A DNA stretch of 64,000 bases from a virus. The position numbers and the translations under genes are program-made. A model generated the notes under the pieces. The model saw only the letters and a list, made by a program, of their open reading frames with translations. It made no database searches and had not been told where the DNA came from. The stretch is from IMG/VR virus record IMGVR_UViG_3300032032_000001, positions 62,001 to 126,000 of that record; one strand, 5' to 3'. This document shows positions 52,709 to 60,340 of the stretch, piece after piece (within the stretch, counting starts at the first letter, position 1; each line of letters begins with the position of its first letter).

Positions 52709-53351
52709 CTGTCTTCACCCTCCCCACCATCCAATCAGCAACCGCCTTGGCTGCTGCGCTGTATTGGAACCCACGCCCCATCTTTTGATCGTATTCAACC
52801 CCAAGGTCGTTCGCAAGCGCACATATTACTTCAAGACCGTACACCGCGTCCATGGACTCTACAATTTTACCGTTACGAAAGATGGCCCCCTTAGGGCTCC
52901 AACAGGAAACCTCTCGGATATCCTTGCACATCAACTGAGACACGATTTCCTCGGCCCAGCCTATTTCATCAATATCACCGGCACGCATCCCACCAGACTC
53001 GTTGATGAGTCCTTTGACGCTCTCCGCGATCACTTCGACGGCTTCGTAATTAAGGGTTCTTTGGCTCACATGGGTCTGGGTAAACCCAGAAACAATGTCT
53101 TCTGGCAGCCCTGCTTCAATGTAAGCGTCTGGTTCGAATAGTGTGTGGCCATCGCCAATCGCCACTACCTTCTCAATTGTTTCGTTGGACAGCTTTTCTG
53201 CCCATCCTTTTGAAAGTGTCATATGACTCTCCTTTTTCTGTTTTATTTCTTCGTAATAAATTCCCACTGGGGATTCCCAGCAGTATGGACAATTTGGGGT
53301 GTCTCTTAAAAAAGCGTGCCCACAACTAAAGCACCTTATCACTTGGTTCAT
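52701..53351 (-). CDS. Zinc-ribbon protein with a likely internal start
   Basis: 216 residues if read from ATG 53351. Residues 1-30 form a zinc ribbon (CFSCGHAF...NCPYCWE). A second, better start at ATG 53222 has AGGAG six bases upstream and would give 173 residues without the ribbon. Both products may be made. The remainder is helical with no known domain. The upstream zinc-ribbon gene overlaps the first start by 26 bases, which suits coupled translation. Confidence 0.65.
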   Translation of the reverse strand: MNQVIRCFSCGHAFLRDTPNCPYCWESPVGIYYEEIKQKKESHMTLSKGWAEKLSNETIEKVVAIGDGHTLFEPDAYIEAGLPEDIVSGFTQTHVSQRTLNYEAVEVIAESVKGLINESGGMRAGDIDEIGWAEEIVSQLMCKDIREVSCWSPKGAIFRNGKIVESMDAVYGLEVICALANDLGVEYDQKMGRGFQYSAAAKAVADWMVGRVKTDA

Positions 53352-53472
53352 TTTTAGCCACTACATGCCTTGAACATTCTGGGCAACTACGTATAGGTAC
53401 GCCACGTTTTAGCTTAGTCCTATAGAGCGCCCCGCATCCGGGACATTTAATCGAGACTACTTTTTTAGCCAT
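53326..53472 (-). CDS. Small zinc-ribbon protein
   Basis: 48 residues: KCPGCGALYRTK then SCPECSRH make a CxxC/CxxC zinc ribbon with basic residues between. GGAGGG precedes the ATG (12 bases). Overlaps the next gene. Could bind nucleic acid or protein; function unknown. Confidence 0.65.
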   Translation of the reverse strand: MAKKVVSIKCPGCGALYRTKLKRGVPIRSCPECSRHVVAKNEPSDKVL

Positions 53473-53519
53473 AAGGCTTCATTTCCCTCCACTCTTTTTT
53501 GTAATAAAATGAGGCATCT

Positions 53520-53735
53520 GTTTAGCTAATCGCGCATCCTCGCCACAAAGCTACCATCGGCGGGCGGTGCTCCCCCATGCCTCCCTGCGGGTTTGAGAGA
53601 GCCTACAATATTGCTCCGGGCCGAAGTCGGTGTTCGGCGGGAGCAGACCCAGTGGTGGCGCATGGGAAAAATCGCGCCCACTTCCGACACAGGGTTTTTG
53701 CTGGCTGGCTCTCATCTTCTCTCCACGGAGATAAG
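53520..53735 (+). ncRNA. Candidate structured RNA near the tRNA genes
   Basis: GC-rich, no convincing gene. On the + strand, GAGAGCC (near 53608) pairs with GGCTCTC (near 53706) as an outer stem. Inside are GCTCC-GCCGAA/TTCGGC-GGAGC (53613-53644) and GTGG-GCGC/GCGC-CCAC. CCCATGC (near 53574) can pair with GCATGGG (near 53660) as a possible pseudoknot. The strand is uncertain because neighbours read -. No match to a known class by eye. Confidence 0.4.
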
Positions 53736-53812
53736 TTAATAATACTTTATTACAAGCCTGTGTAAAATACCCTGTTTTACTACTTCTATCAAAGACCCTA
53801 GGTATAAAAATA

Positions 53813-53888
53813 TGGTGGGCCGCCTGGGACTTGAACCCAGAACCTGCGGATTAAAAGTCCGATGCTCTACCTGTTGAGCTAACGGCCC
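53813..53888 (-). tRNA. tRNA-Lys (anticodon TTT)
   Basis: 76 bases. Acceptor GGGCCGT/GCGGCCC, anticodon arm TCGGA-CTTTTAA-TCCG(C), T-arm CTGGG-TTCAAGT-CCCAG and encoded CCA. Reads AAA/AAG. Confidence 0.96.
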
Positions 53889-53901
53889 TGTACAAGTTAG
53901 G

Positions 53902-53987
53902 TGGTGGGGCTGGAGGGACTCGAACCCTCAATCCCATAGGGCGTCAGATTTTAAGTCTGATGCGTATACCAATTCCGCCACAGCCCC
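53902..53987 (-). tRNA. tRNA-Leu (anticodon TAA)
   Basis: 86 bases with the long variable arm of leucine tRNAs. Acceptor GGGGCTG/CAGCCCC, anticodon arm TCAGA-CTTAAAA-TCTGA, T-arm GAGGG-TTCGAGT-CCCTC, and encoded CCA. Reads TTA. Confidence 0.96.
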
Positions 53988-53997
53988 TAGCGATACA

Positions 53998-54366
53998 CTA
54001 ATTCATGTACCCTTTGTCGGGTTTTGGCATGTTCGCTAACATTTGCTCAGCAAGCTCGTCTTTAGTCATTGGGCGTCGCTCTTCTGCGAGCCCACTATCA
54101 ATAATTATGTCCTTGAGCATCTCAAGCTTTTTGTGATGTTCCTCAAGAGTTTCGCACATGGACCCCATCAGGTTTGCGATGGATGGGAACTTCTCCTGAA
54201 AAGCAGCCGCCTCCCTCATATGGGAAGTCAGCCCCTCAAGCATGGGAACGACACTGCTTAAATCGTCGTCATCCTCACCGCTTTCGGACTTCTCTTTAAT
54301 GAAGCTAGTGAACTGCTCCATAATTTCAATAAGGTTAATCTCTTCTACTTCGCCCTTTTTACTCAT
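53998..54366 (-). CDS. Hypothetical acidic helical protein
   Basis: 122 residues with GGAGG upstream. Acidic, helical, with EEHHKKLEMLKDIIIDSG near residue 75. Lies between two tRNA genes. No family recognised. Confidence 0.75.
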   Translation of the reverse strand: MSKKGEVEEINLIEIMEQFTSFIKEKSESGEDDDDLSSVVPMLEGLTSHMREAAAFQEKFPSIANLMGSMCETLEEHHKKLEMLKDIIIDSGLAEERRPMTKDELAEQMLANMPKPDKGYMN

Positions 54367-54397
54367 AAGACCTCCAGATGTGATGAGTGTTTTGTTG

Positions 54398-54494
54398 TGG
54401 TACGCCCGGTGGGACTCGAACCCACGACCTTGCGCTTATCAGGCGCTAATACGAGGTATAAGCTCGCTGCTCTAACCAACTGAGCTACGGGCGC
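54398..54494 (-). tRNA. Unusual tRNA-Ile with two tandem anticodon-like arms
   Basis: 97 bases. Acceptor GCGCCCG/CGGGCGT, D-arm GCTC/GAGC, T-arm GTGGG-TTCGAGT-CCCAC and encoded CCA are normal. Between D-arm and T-arm are two hairpins with canonical seven-base anticodon loops: GCGAG-CTTATAC-CTCGT (anticodon TAT) and GCGC-CTGATAA-GCGC (anticodon GAT), the latter followed by AGGTC as in ordinary tRNA-Ile. Either the first is the anticodon arm and the second a long variable arm, or an ordinary Ile(GAT) gene carries an inserted arm. Both read isoleucine codons. Confidence 0.85.
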
Positions 54495-54503
54495 GTAGTT
54501 CAC

Positions 54504-54605
54504 CTACAGGCTCCGTATAAGATGGATAGCTACAGCCAAAATGCCGCTGAATAGGATGATGGGTATCCGAGAGCGGAAGTGCTCTCTCCAATCAAACTGT
54601 TTCAT
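54504..54605 (-). CDS. Small single-pass membrane protein
   Basis: 33 residues from ATG 54605 with GGAGG upstream: KQFDWREHFRSR then IPIILFSGILAVAIHLI, a clear membrane segment. Starts close after a - strand GGTATAAG motif. Function unknown. Confidence 0.65.
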   Translation of the reverse strand: MKQFDWREHFRSRIPIILFSGILAVAIHLIRSL

Positions 54606-54677
54606 ATTCCTCCGGATATCTAAGACACTAAATTGTGACTCAATCTGCTTATACCTCATAAGGTCAACCTCTTGCGG

Positions 54678-55055
54678 TCAGTCTTCATCGTCGGTTACGA
54701 CTGGTAGCTTTTTCGCACATAGGTTTGCGTACTCTTTATACAGGTGTTTTTTCGCGTCCTCTGACCGAGCGCCTTCAAATATAAGCTCAAGCGCCATGGA
54801 GGACAACATGTGGGAGTAGCACCCACAGTTCTCAGAGCATGGGAAGTTATCTTTCTCCAAGCTCTCTTTACAATCCTCGTTGAATTTTCCACGATAACGG
54901 GTTGCCATATTTATGCTGGAGATGGCAACGATTAGATCTTGGACGCAATCCTCGTTCACAGAGAGCGTCTCTATTTCCTCCTCCACCACCTTTCGGGTCG
55001 GGAAGGGTATTATTTTGGCAGTAGTGCCCTTGGGCTGTTTTTCGTCTTCTGACAT
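54678..55055 (-). CDS. Hypothetical Cys-containing protein
   Basis: 125 residues from ATG 55055 with AAGGG upstream. NFPCSENCGCYSHMLSSMAL has three close cysteines; the rest is helical and charged. Metal binding is possible. Family not recognised. Confidence 0.7.
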   Translation of the reverse strand: MSEDEKQPKGTTAKIIPFPTRKVVEEEIETLSVNEDCVQDLIVAISSINMATRYRGKFNEDCKESLEKDNFPCSENCGCYSHMLSSMALELIFEGARSEDAKKHLYKEYANLCAKKLPVVTDDED

Positions 55056-55146
55056 CACTTCATCCCTTTAGGGTTATCGACCGGAGTCACTCTCCGGAGA
55101 CTGCCACATTTTAACCCCGTTACGGGGTCGGGTAACAGAGGCCAGA

Positions 55147-55326
55147 TTACTGTCTAATAATGGGGTCCCATAGATATATTTCATAACACGCACTCTCGAT
55201 TATTAACGAGTATACACCGGTGTTTGTGGACATCTGTATATCAACAACGAAACCTGTAGAGTCCCCAGTAATTTCAAACCCTTTGTTGGTATAAGCCAGA
55301 TGAAGGCAAATAACTGTCTTCACCAC
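55147..55326 (-). CDS. Possible small beta-type protein
   Basis: About 59 residues from GTG 55326. Protein-like beta composition (GFEITGDSTGFVVDIQM; GVYSLIIESACYEIYLWD). No ribosome-binding site is visible, and the 5' part coincides with the + strand promoter motif at 55283, so the frame may be fortuitous. Confidence 0.4.
   Translation of the reverse strand: MVKTVICLHLAYTNKGFEITGDSTGFVVDIQMSTNTGVYSLIIESACYEIYLWDPIIRQ
55283..55296 (+). promoter_or_regulatory. Promoter motif candidate
   Basis: TTGTTGGTATAAGC, identical to 57982-57995. It lies 48 bases before the 55345 gene. Related sequences occur on the - strand near 43267 and 54650. Confidence 0.55.
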
Positions 55327-55344
55327 AACCAAGTAGGAGCAACT

Positions 55345-55869
55345 ATGATTGTTGATTTTGAGGTGGTTAAAACCACAACGTTCGGTAGATTTTTAGCAGC
55401 ATCGTTCCAAGACGCGCTGCGCCAGCTAATGGAGGGCCCCGAGCCTGGGGATCCATCCTCCCTGGATATGAGTGCGCTTGATATTGGCGTAACCCTCAAC
55501 GGTCGGGATCTCGACATCCGTAGGGTGTTTAGCTCATTTGGGTCCGGGAGCAGCACTCCGGAGCAGCAGAGCAATGAAACCCGCCCCCCTATGCCCTCTG
55601 AGATTGTTGTCTCACGTGAATGGCTACGCAACTTAGCGGATAATGTTCAGACCGCCTACGACGAAACGCACTCCGTGGACAGCTATGTGTACGATCAATT
55701 CTATGACGGCGCTTCCGCAGCAGCGTCTGTTGTAACCGCTGATGTAGAAGAGGCTGCCCGAGAGGCGGCGTCTGACCACAGTCCCGGAGACTCGGCCAAT
55801 TATGAGGTACGAGAATCATTGGGTCAAGCGCGGGCAGACATAGACAGTATGCTGGAGGGTGTTGGGTAA
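55345..55869 (+). CDS. Hypothetical acidic protein
   Basis: 174 residues from ATG 55345 (AGGAG five bases upstream). N-terminal beta-type part (IVDFEVVKTTTFGRFLAASF), acidic helical C-terminal half rich in Ala, Glu and Ser. It is an isolated + strand gene with its own promoter motif and terminator. Function unknown. Confidence 0.8.
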   Translation: MIVDFEVVKTTTFGRFLAASFQDALRQLMEGPEPGDPSSLDMSALDIGVTLNGRDLDIRRVFSSFGSGSSTPEQQSNETRPPMPSEIVVSREWLRNLADNVQTAYDETHSVDSYVYDQFYDGASAAASVVTADVEEAAREAASDHSPGDSANYEVRESLGQARADIDSMLEGVG

Positions 55870-55875
55870 AAAATT

Positions 55876-55905
55876 GTGGGGGGCTTTACACCCCCCACTT
55901 TTTTT
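55876..55905. terminator. Bidirectional terminator
   Basis: GTGGGGGG (55876-55883) pairs with CCCCCCAC (55891-55898), followed by seven T on the + strand and preceded by six A, so it also serves the - strand reductase gene. Confidence 0.9.
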
Positions 55906-55907
55906 AA

Positions 55908-57887
55908 CTAAATGACACAGGTGTCCCCATCACAAAACTTTTCGGTAACCTCATGCCTTGAATTGCTGAAGTCAATGTCGGTTGTTTGTGATGTCATAGT
56001 TTCATATTGATCTTTTGTGATCTCAATATACGGAGCCTGGACGTACCCATGGTCACCATCCATCAAAGGAAGAAGAGACACAGACTTTAGCCTAGTCTCA
56101 TAAATCTCTAGACATGTCTTAATGTCCTGAGACTCATCTTTCTTAAACGTCACAGTGATGCTTACCTGATTGTCGGCCCAATGCTTCTGAAGGTCCCCCG
56201 CGTTCGCGAACTGCTCCCAGATGGTTACATCAGACTTACCCTTTTGGTAGTGCTCTTCTTTAACCGGGAAGCTGATACATGATGTGTCCGACGCGTAAGC
56301 GTCTTTCTCAACAAGGTACCCAGCCTTCGCCGCAGCGTCTACAAGCGGCGACGTGTTCGCCACCCGAATATTTCTTATGTAATACTCGCTGTGTGGGTAG
56401 TGAATTCCCGGACTTGCGCCACACAGAAGACTAACCGTACCACTAGGCTTAACGCTCGTGACCTTGATTGATCTGGGGATACATAACCACTCGCTATACA
56501 TCCTATCCAGATCTCGTATAAATCCATACCCGGAGTCGCACCACTTAAGGAACTCTCTCCGACCATGCTTGTTCATCGCTTGGACGATGCCACTCATAGA
56601 ACACCCGATTCTCCGATTCCGCATCATTACAGCGTTTGTTCTAGGATCGTGTGTGGGAAGCAGCGTAACCGTTTTGGCGTACAGGTACGCAAACTTGAGG
56701 GTTCTCTGGTAGTCTTCAAGATCCTCATGGTGCGCGGGAAAGGTTTCAACAAGACAACAAAGCTCGAAGGACTCAAGCGTCTGTTCCGAGCAAGGGTTGC
56801 TACCCATAGCTCTAACATCGTAGTTGTTCTTGTTTCCGTCCATTCTTCGGTAGTGCTGCATGTTATCCAACCAGATAACCCCAGGCTCCCCGTTCACAGC
56901 AATCGACTCGGCAATCGACTCGTAGTCCATCCCGATATGCCCGAACACGGAGTTGTTTGAGGCCCACCGGCGGTCACGAAGAGCTTCCTCGTCCTGCTTC
57001 AGGGTCACAAACTCTTGGTCAGTCGCTTCCCCAAACATGATCTCAGCAGTTCTACGGATACCACCACTTACGACGCACTTACCTACAAAGTTGAAAATAT
57101 CAACAATGACCGAGCTTGTAATCTTATAAGACTCCCCATTCCTAGGCATCAGGAGTGCGGACAGGTTATCTACCAGATCCACCAACGGCTGCGGGCCAGA
57201 GGCCACACCGCCGAACCCGTTGATCTTAGCCCCACGGGGCCTGACCTTAGAGTAGTCGATATTCTTTGGGTAGTAGCCTTTTCCAACGAAGCTATAAAGA
57301 ATCACTTTAGCAAGCTCAACCCAACCCTCCCTTGAATCATCCACAACGTAGGGCTCGTCGGAAAACCGAGGCACCTGTATTCTAACCTTACCAGCGCCCT
57401 TACAGTCACCACCGACACCCACTCCCAGCATGGACATGTCCATAAGGAATGTGAACGGCGCAGCAAAGTCTACGTCAATTTCTTCCGTGCTAACGAAAGC
57501 ACAGTTATTTAGTGCGGCTGACCCCTTGGTCATCACCATATCTGTTCCCATGACCCACAGGCCCCTTCCGGGCGGGAGCCACTTAAATCCCCACATGCGC
57601 TCAAACATCTCCTGGGCGCTCTTCTGAGCCTTGGGCTCATTCCATGGAAGCCGCAAAGACCTACAGTGTAATTTCTGGACGTTATACACGCCCTCGACTA
57701 CTCTCTTACATGTTTGCCAGAACTCTTCAGTGCCCCCTTCTTCAAGAGGCCTTGCATATGTACGTTTGAATGTGAAATAACCCAGAGGGCCCCATTTGGG
57801 CTGCTCCCCCATGTAGTCCTCAATAAAAGATGAACTGAGGGTGAAAATTCTCACCTTCCTCTCATCAGGCTGCTGATTAAATACCAT
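55908..57887 (-). CDS. Class II (B12-dependent) ribonucleoside-triphosphate reductase, monomeric
   Basis: 659 residues; converts ribonucleoside triphosphates to deoxy forms using adenosylcobalamin. The radical/active-site pattern is clear: ALNNCAFV (first redox Cys), NPCSEQTLESFELCCLVE (catalytic Cys and Glu two residues apart, second redox Cys eleven residues later) and the C-terminal CDGDTC (Cys652, Cys657), spaced as in the monomeric Lactobacillus-type enzyme. Other family motifs include SVKPSGTVSLLCGASPGIHY. Works with or without oxygen. AGGAGGAG lies upstream. Supplies DNA precursors for phage replication. Confidence 0.95.
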   Translation of the reverse strand: MVFNQQPDERKVRIFTLSSSFIEDYMGEQPKWGPLGYFTFKRTYARPLEEGGTEEFWQTCKRVVEGVYNVQKLHCRSLRLPWNEPKAQKSAQEMFERMWGFKWLPPGRGLWVMGTDMVMTKGSAALNNCAFVSTEEIDVDFAAPFTFLMDMSMLGVGVGGDCKGAGKVRIQVPRFSDEPYVVDDSREGWVELAKVILYSFVGKGYYPKNIDYSKVRPRGAKINGFGGVASGPQPLVDLVDNLSALLMPRNGESYKITSSVIVDIFNFVGKCVVSGGIRRTAEIMFGEATDQEFVTLKQDEEALRDRRWASNNSVFGHIGMDYESIAESIAVNGEPGVIWLDNMQHYRRMDGNKNNYDVRAMGSNPCSEQTLESFELCCLVETFPAHHEDLEDYQRTLKFAYLYAKTVTLLPTHDPRTNAVMMRNRRIGCSMSGIVQAMNKHGRREFLKWCDSGYGFIRDLDRMYSEWLCIPRSIKVTSVKPSGTVSLLCGASPGIHYPHSEYYIRNIRVANTSPLVDAAAKAGYLVEKDAYASDTSCISFPVKEEHYQKGKSDVTIWEQFANAGDLQKHWADNQVSITVTFKKDESQDIKTCLEIYETRLKSVSLLPLMDGDHGYVQAPYIEITKDQYETMTSQTTDIDFSNSRHEVTEKFCDGDTCVI

Positions 57888-57981
57888 TTAGCTCCTCCTT
57901 ATATTTCTCGGTAGTTTCGGTATATTGTATTAGAAATGTATCTATATTGATGTAGTTATTGTGTGCGCAGTATCCCCCGCC

Positions 57982-57995
57982 TTGTTGGTATAAGC
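57982..57995 (+). promoter_or_regulatory. Promoter motif candidate
   Basis: TTGTTGGTATAAGC, same 14 bases as at 55283-55296. Lies 34 bases before the 58030 gene and diverges from the reductase gene. Confidence 0.55.
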
Positions 57996-58029
57996 ACTTC
58001 GGAAACCCCAACCAACAGGAGGATAACAC

Positions 58030-58641
58030 ATGTATCCAAAGGAAAGAATTCTACGCGAGTTTCTTCGCAATGATTCAGGAGCGCTTAGTAAAAACTATAT
58101 AGACATTCTTCGCAATTTCTACGGAGAAGACTTAGCAAGGCTAAGTTTTATCCATAGTATTGAGAGACTTGTCAACACTGGTCAACTCTTTAAACAAGAA
58201 GACTGCTTAGCGGAAGGCTACAGGCCTTACGCGGTGCTCAATACTGTGGGGAATAGATCCCTGTGTGAGAGTATGTTCTACACAACCGGCCCGTACATTG
58301 TACACCAACGCTCGCCAATCATTGCTATGATAGCGGGGGCTAACTCGTTGTTCGTAGAATCAGGGAACGCCAAGAAGGAGAATCTCCCAAGCATGGCCAC
58401 ACCCGTTGCCTATAATGCCGGAAGACTAGGGTCGGCACTGGACCTGTTTCTAAGTGCGGCTCCCTCTGAAGAGGAGCGCAGCGCCCTGCAAAACGCTGCG
58501 CAGAACATCCACAAGGCATATATTAGTAAGGTCTACGACCGATTATCCGTGCAGGAGTATACTAATCTCGATCTACTAATATCCTCTGTTGATGAGGATG
58601 CGTTATTTGCGCGTGATAATTGGAGAGCATGGATTAGTTAG
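58030..58641 (+). CDS. Hypothetical protein
   Basis: 203 residues with AGGAGG upstream. Mostly helical, with LREFLRNDSGALSKNYIDIL at the N-terminus resembling a short DNA- or protein-binding helical bundle. No family recognised. Own promoter motif; may be regulated separately from neighbours. Confidence 0.75.
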   Translation: MYPKERILREFLRNDSGALSKNYIDILRNFYGEDLARLSFIHSIERLVNTGQLFKQEDCLAEGYRPYAVLNTVGNRSLCESMFYTTGPYIVHQRSPIIAMIAGANSLFVESGNAKKENLPSMATPVAYNAGRLGSALDLFLSAAPSEEERSALQNAAQNIHKAYISKVYDRLSVQEYTNLDLLISSVDEDALFARDNWRAWIS

Positions 58642-58809
58642 CAGACTACGGATTTTAAAGATGAGCCTCTCCCCGCCATGAAATACTGGTGGGGGGAGGC
58701 ATCACTTGGAACGCACCTTTATTAGCTACCACCGGATTATACTGCGCCTACCGGTCGGTCCCTGCGGATAACCGCAGTTTGTGTGTTCTAGACGCTGGCG
58801 GAGGCGCAC
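58642..58809 (+). other. Intergenic region with two strong hairpins
   Basis: GCCTC-CCCC-GCCA near 58665 pairs with TGG-GGGG-GAGGC near 58690; no T-run follows. CTGCGG-ATAA-CCGCAG near 58763-58778 is followed by TTTGTGTGTT and may act as a weak terminator. These separate the two + strand genes. Confidence 0.5.
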
Positions 58810-60300
58810 TTGGAAGAAAATATACCAGAGTCGTGGATATCCCTTGAGAGGGAGTATGGCGACCGGCTGCTCAGGCAGTTACGGAACAGGGAGTGGCGTG
58901 CTGTACACAAGCGGTACGGTGATCGTTTTGGGATGGACTACGAAGAGTTAGTCGCCTGGGGAAAATGGGTTAGGTTCAGTAGAGCGGAAACCGAAGAGAT
59001 GACGCCCCCTCCTACCCCAGAAGACGCGGGTGAGCCTGAACAAGCATCATATGTCAGCGACAGCCGATACTGGTTTGACTCTGATCGGGATGTTTATATC
59101 ACTTTCATACCCGGCGTACCCCAACCCCTAGAAGTCCCAGGCGCTGTCCACAGAGACATGCTCCGAGCCTACTCAAACTTTGACGGCAAGCCCGCTACAA
59201 TCAACGAGATATGTAGAGAGTTTAAAATGCCACGCTCGTGGTTTGAGAAGTACAAGCGTATCCACGGATGGACAAAAGACCACGAACCATTCACCCCAGA
59301 TGAGATGATGGAGCGAGACGAGGGCGACCTCCTAAATGAGGCCCTACAGCTCAGGCGGGCGAACTTCTATCGCAAGTTCGAACAGGAGAAATGGAAAGAG
59401 GTCCAAGTAGAGGCGAAGAAGTGGAGAGAGTTTGAGGACCATGTATTCAGGAAGATCCTGGATGTCATTGGTGACCGCAAGCCCCCCAAGCCCGCAAAGA
59501 TAAAAATAAAACCAGCGAGGGCTCCATACGCTGCCATTGTTGGGCTCTCCGATTTCCATTGGGGCAAGTATTCCGATGATGAGAACTGGGAGTTTTACGA
59601 CCGAAAGATTGCTAGAAAAAGACTGTTCTCCTGCACAGAGGATGTTCTATCCAGACTGATCCAATTTGGGACACCAGAAAAGTTCATCGTCCCTATAGGC
59701 AGTGATTTTCTTAACATCGATAACGACCTAAAGAACACAACAAGGGGGACACCCCAAGACTCCGATGGGAACTTTTATGACATCATCGAGACTGCATGTG
59801 TTTTAATGGAGGAGTGGATTGAGACTCTAAGGCAAATAGCGCCTGTGCAACTCGTACTAATGAGTGGCAACCACGACCGAGCCATGGGGTATGTCTTGCT
59901 TCTGTACCTGAGCGCCTTCTACAAAAACGCCGCTGACGTGACAGTGGTCAAAGACAAACAACCCAGACAATACGTTGCCTACGGAAAGAACCTGATCGGT
60001 CTTGTCCACGGCGATGGTGTATCAAAAACCAAAGATTTAGCCGGTCATATGGCCAGGGAAGCAGCAAAAGATTGGGCGAAATGTCCATACCGTACAATCT
60101 ATACGGGTCATTTGCATTATGAAAAAACGGAGACCGATGTAGCATATGGAGTAACGCGCCGCCAACTTCCTTCCCTGTCAGGCCCCGACAGGTGGCACGC
60201 ACGATCTGGCTATGTTGGGGCCCCTAAGAGCCTCCCCTTGTATTTACACGATAAAGAGCGTGGCCTAGTTGCTGTTATCCATGGCCCACCAACTGAGTAA
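58810..60300 (+). CDS. Calcineurin-like metallophosphatase with helix-turn-helix N-terminal part
   Basis: 496 residues from TTG 58810 (GGAGG upstream). The N-terminal half has a winged-helix-like segment (ATINEICREFKMPRSWFEKY) and a long charged helix. The C-terminal domain carries metallophosphatase motifs: LSDFHWG (Asp248, His250), IGSDFLN (Asp299), SGNHDR (Asn354, His355, Asp356), LVHGD (His400) and TGHLHYE (His434, His436). The substrate is unknown; nucleic acid or nucleotide phosphoester is likely because of the DNA-binding-like N-terminus. Confidence 0.85.
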   Translation: MEENIPESWISLEREYGDRLLRQLRNREWRAVHKRYGDRFGMDYEELVAWGKWVRFSRAETEEMTPPPTPEDAGEPEQASYVSDSRYWFDSDRDVYITFIPGVPQPLEVPGAVHRDMLRAYSNFDGKPATINEICREFKMPRSWFEKYKRIHGWTKDHEPFTPDEMMERDEGDLLNEALQLRRANFYRKFEQEKWKEVQVEAKKWREFEDHVFRKILDVIGDRKPPKPAKIKIKPARAPYAAIVGLSDFHWGKYSDDENWEFYDRKIARKRLFSCTEDVLSRLIQFGTPEKFIVPIGSDFLNIDNDLKNTTRGTPQDSDGNFYDIIETACVLMEEWIETLRQIAPVQLVLMSGNHDRAMGYVLLLYLSAFYKNAADVTVVKDKQPRQYVAYGKNLIGLVHGDGVSKTKDLAGHMAREAAKDWAKCPYRTIYTGHLHYEKTETDVAYGVTRRQLPSLSGPDRWHARSGYVGAPKSLPLYLHDKERGLVAVIHGPPTE

Positions 60301-60340
60301 AAAAAAGAGAGCGGGGGGACTATACCCCCCCGCTCCTATT
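60301..60340. terminator. Bidirectional terminator between convergent genes
   Basis: GAGCGGGGGG (60309-60318) pairs with CCCCCCCGCTC (60325-60335), flanked by an A-run on the left and a T-rich stretch on the right; serves both convergent genes. Confidence 0.85.

Noticed and set aside
53577-53765. 62-residue + strand frame
   Set aside because: It lies across strong nested stems and has no ribosome-binding site; the candidate RNA explains the region better.
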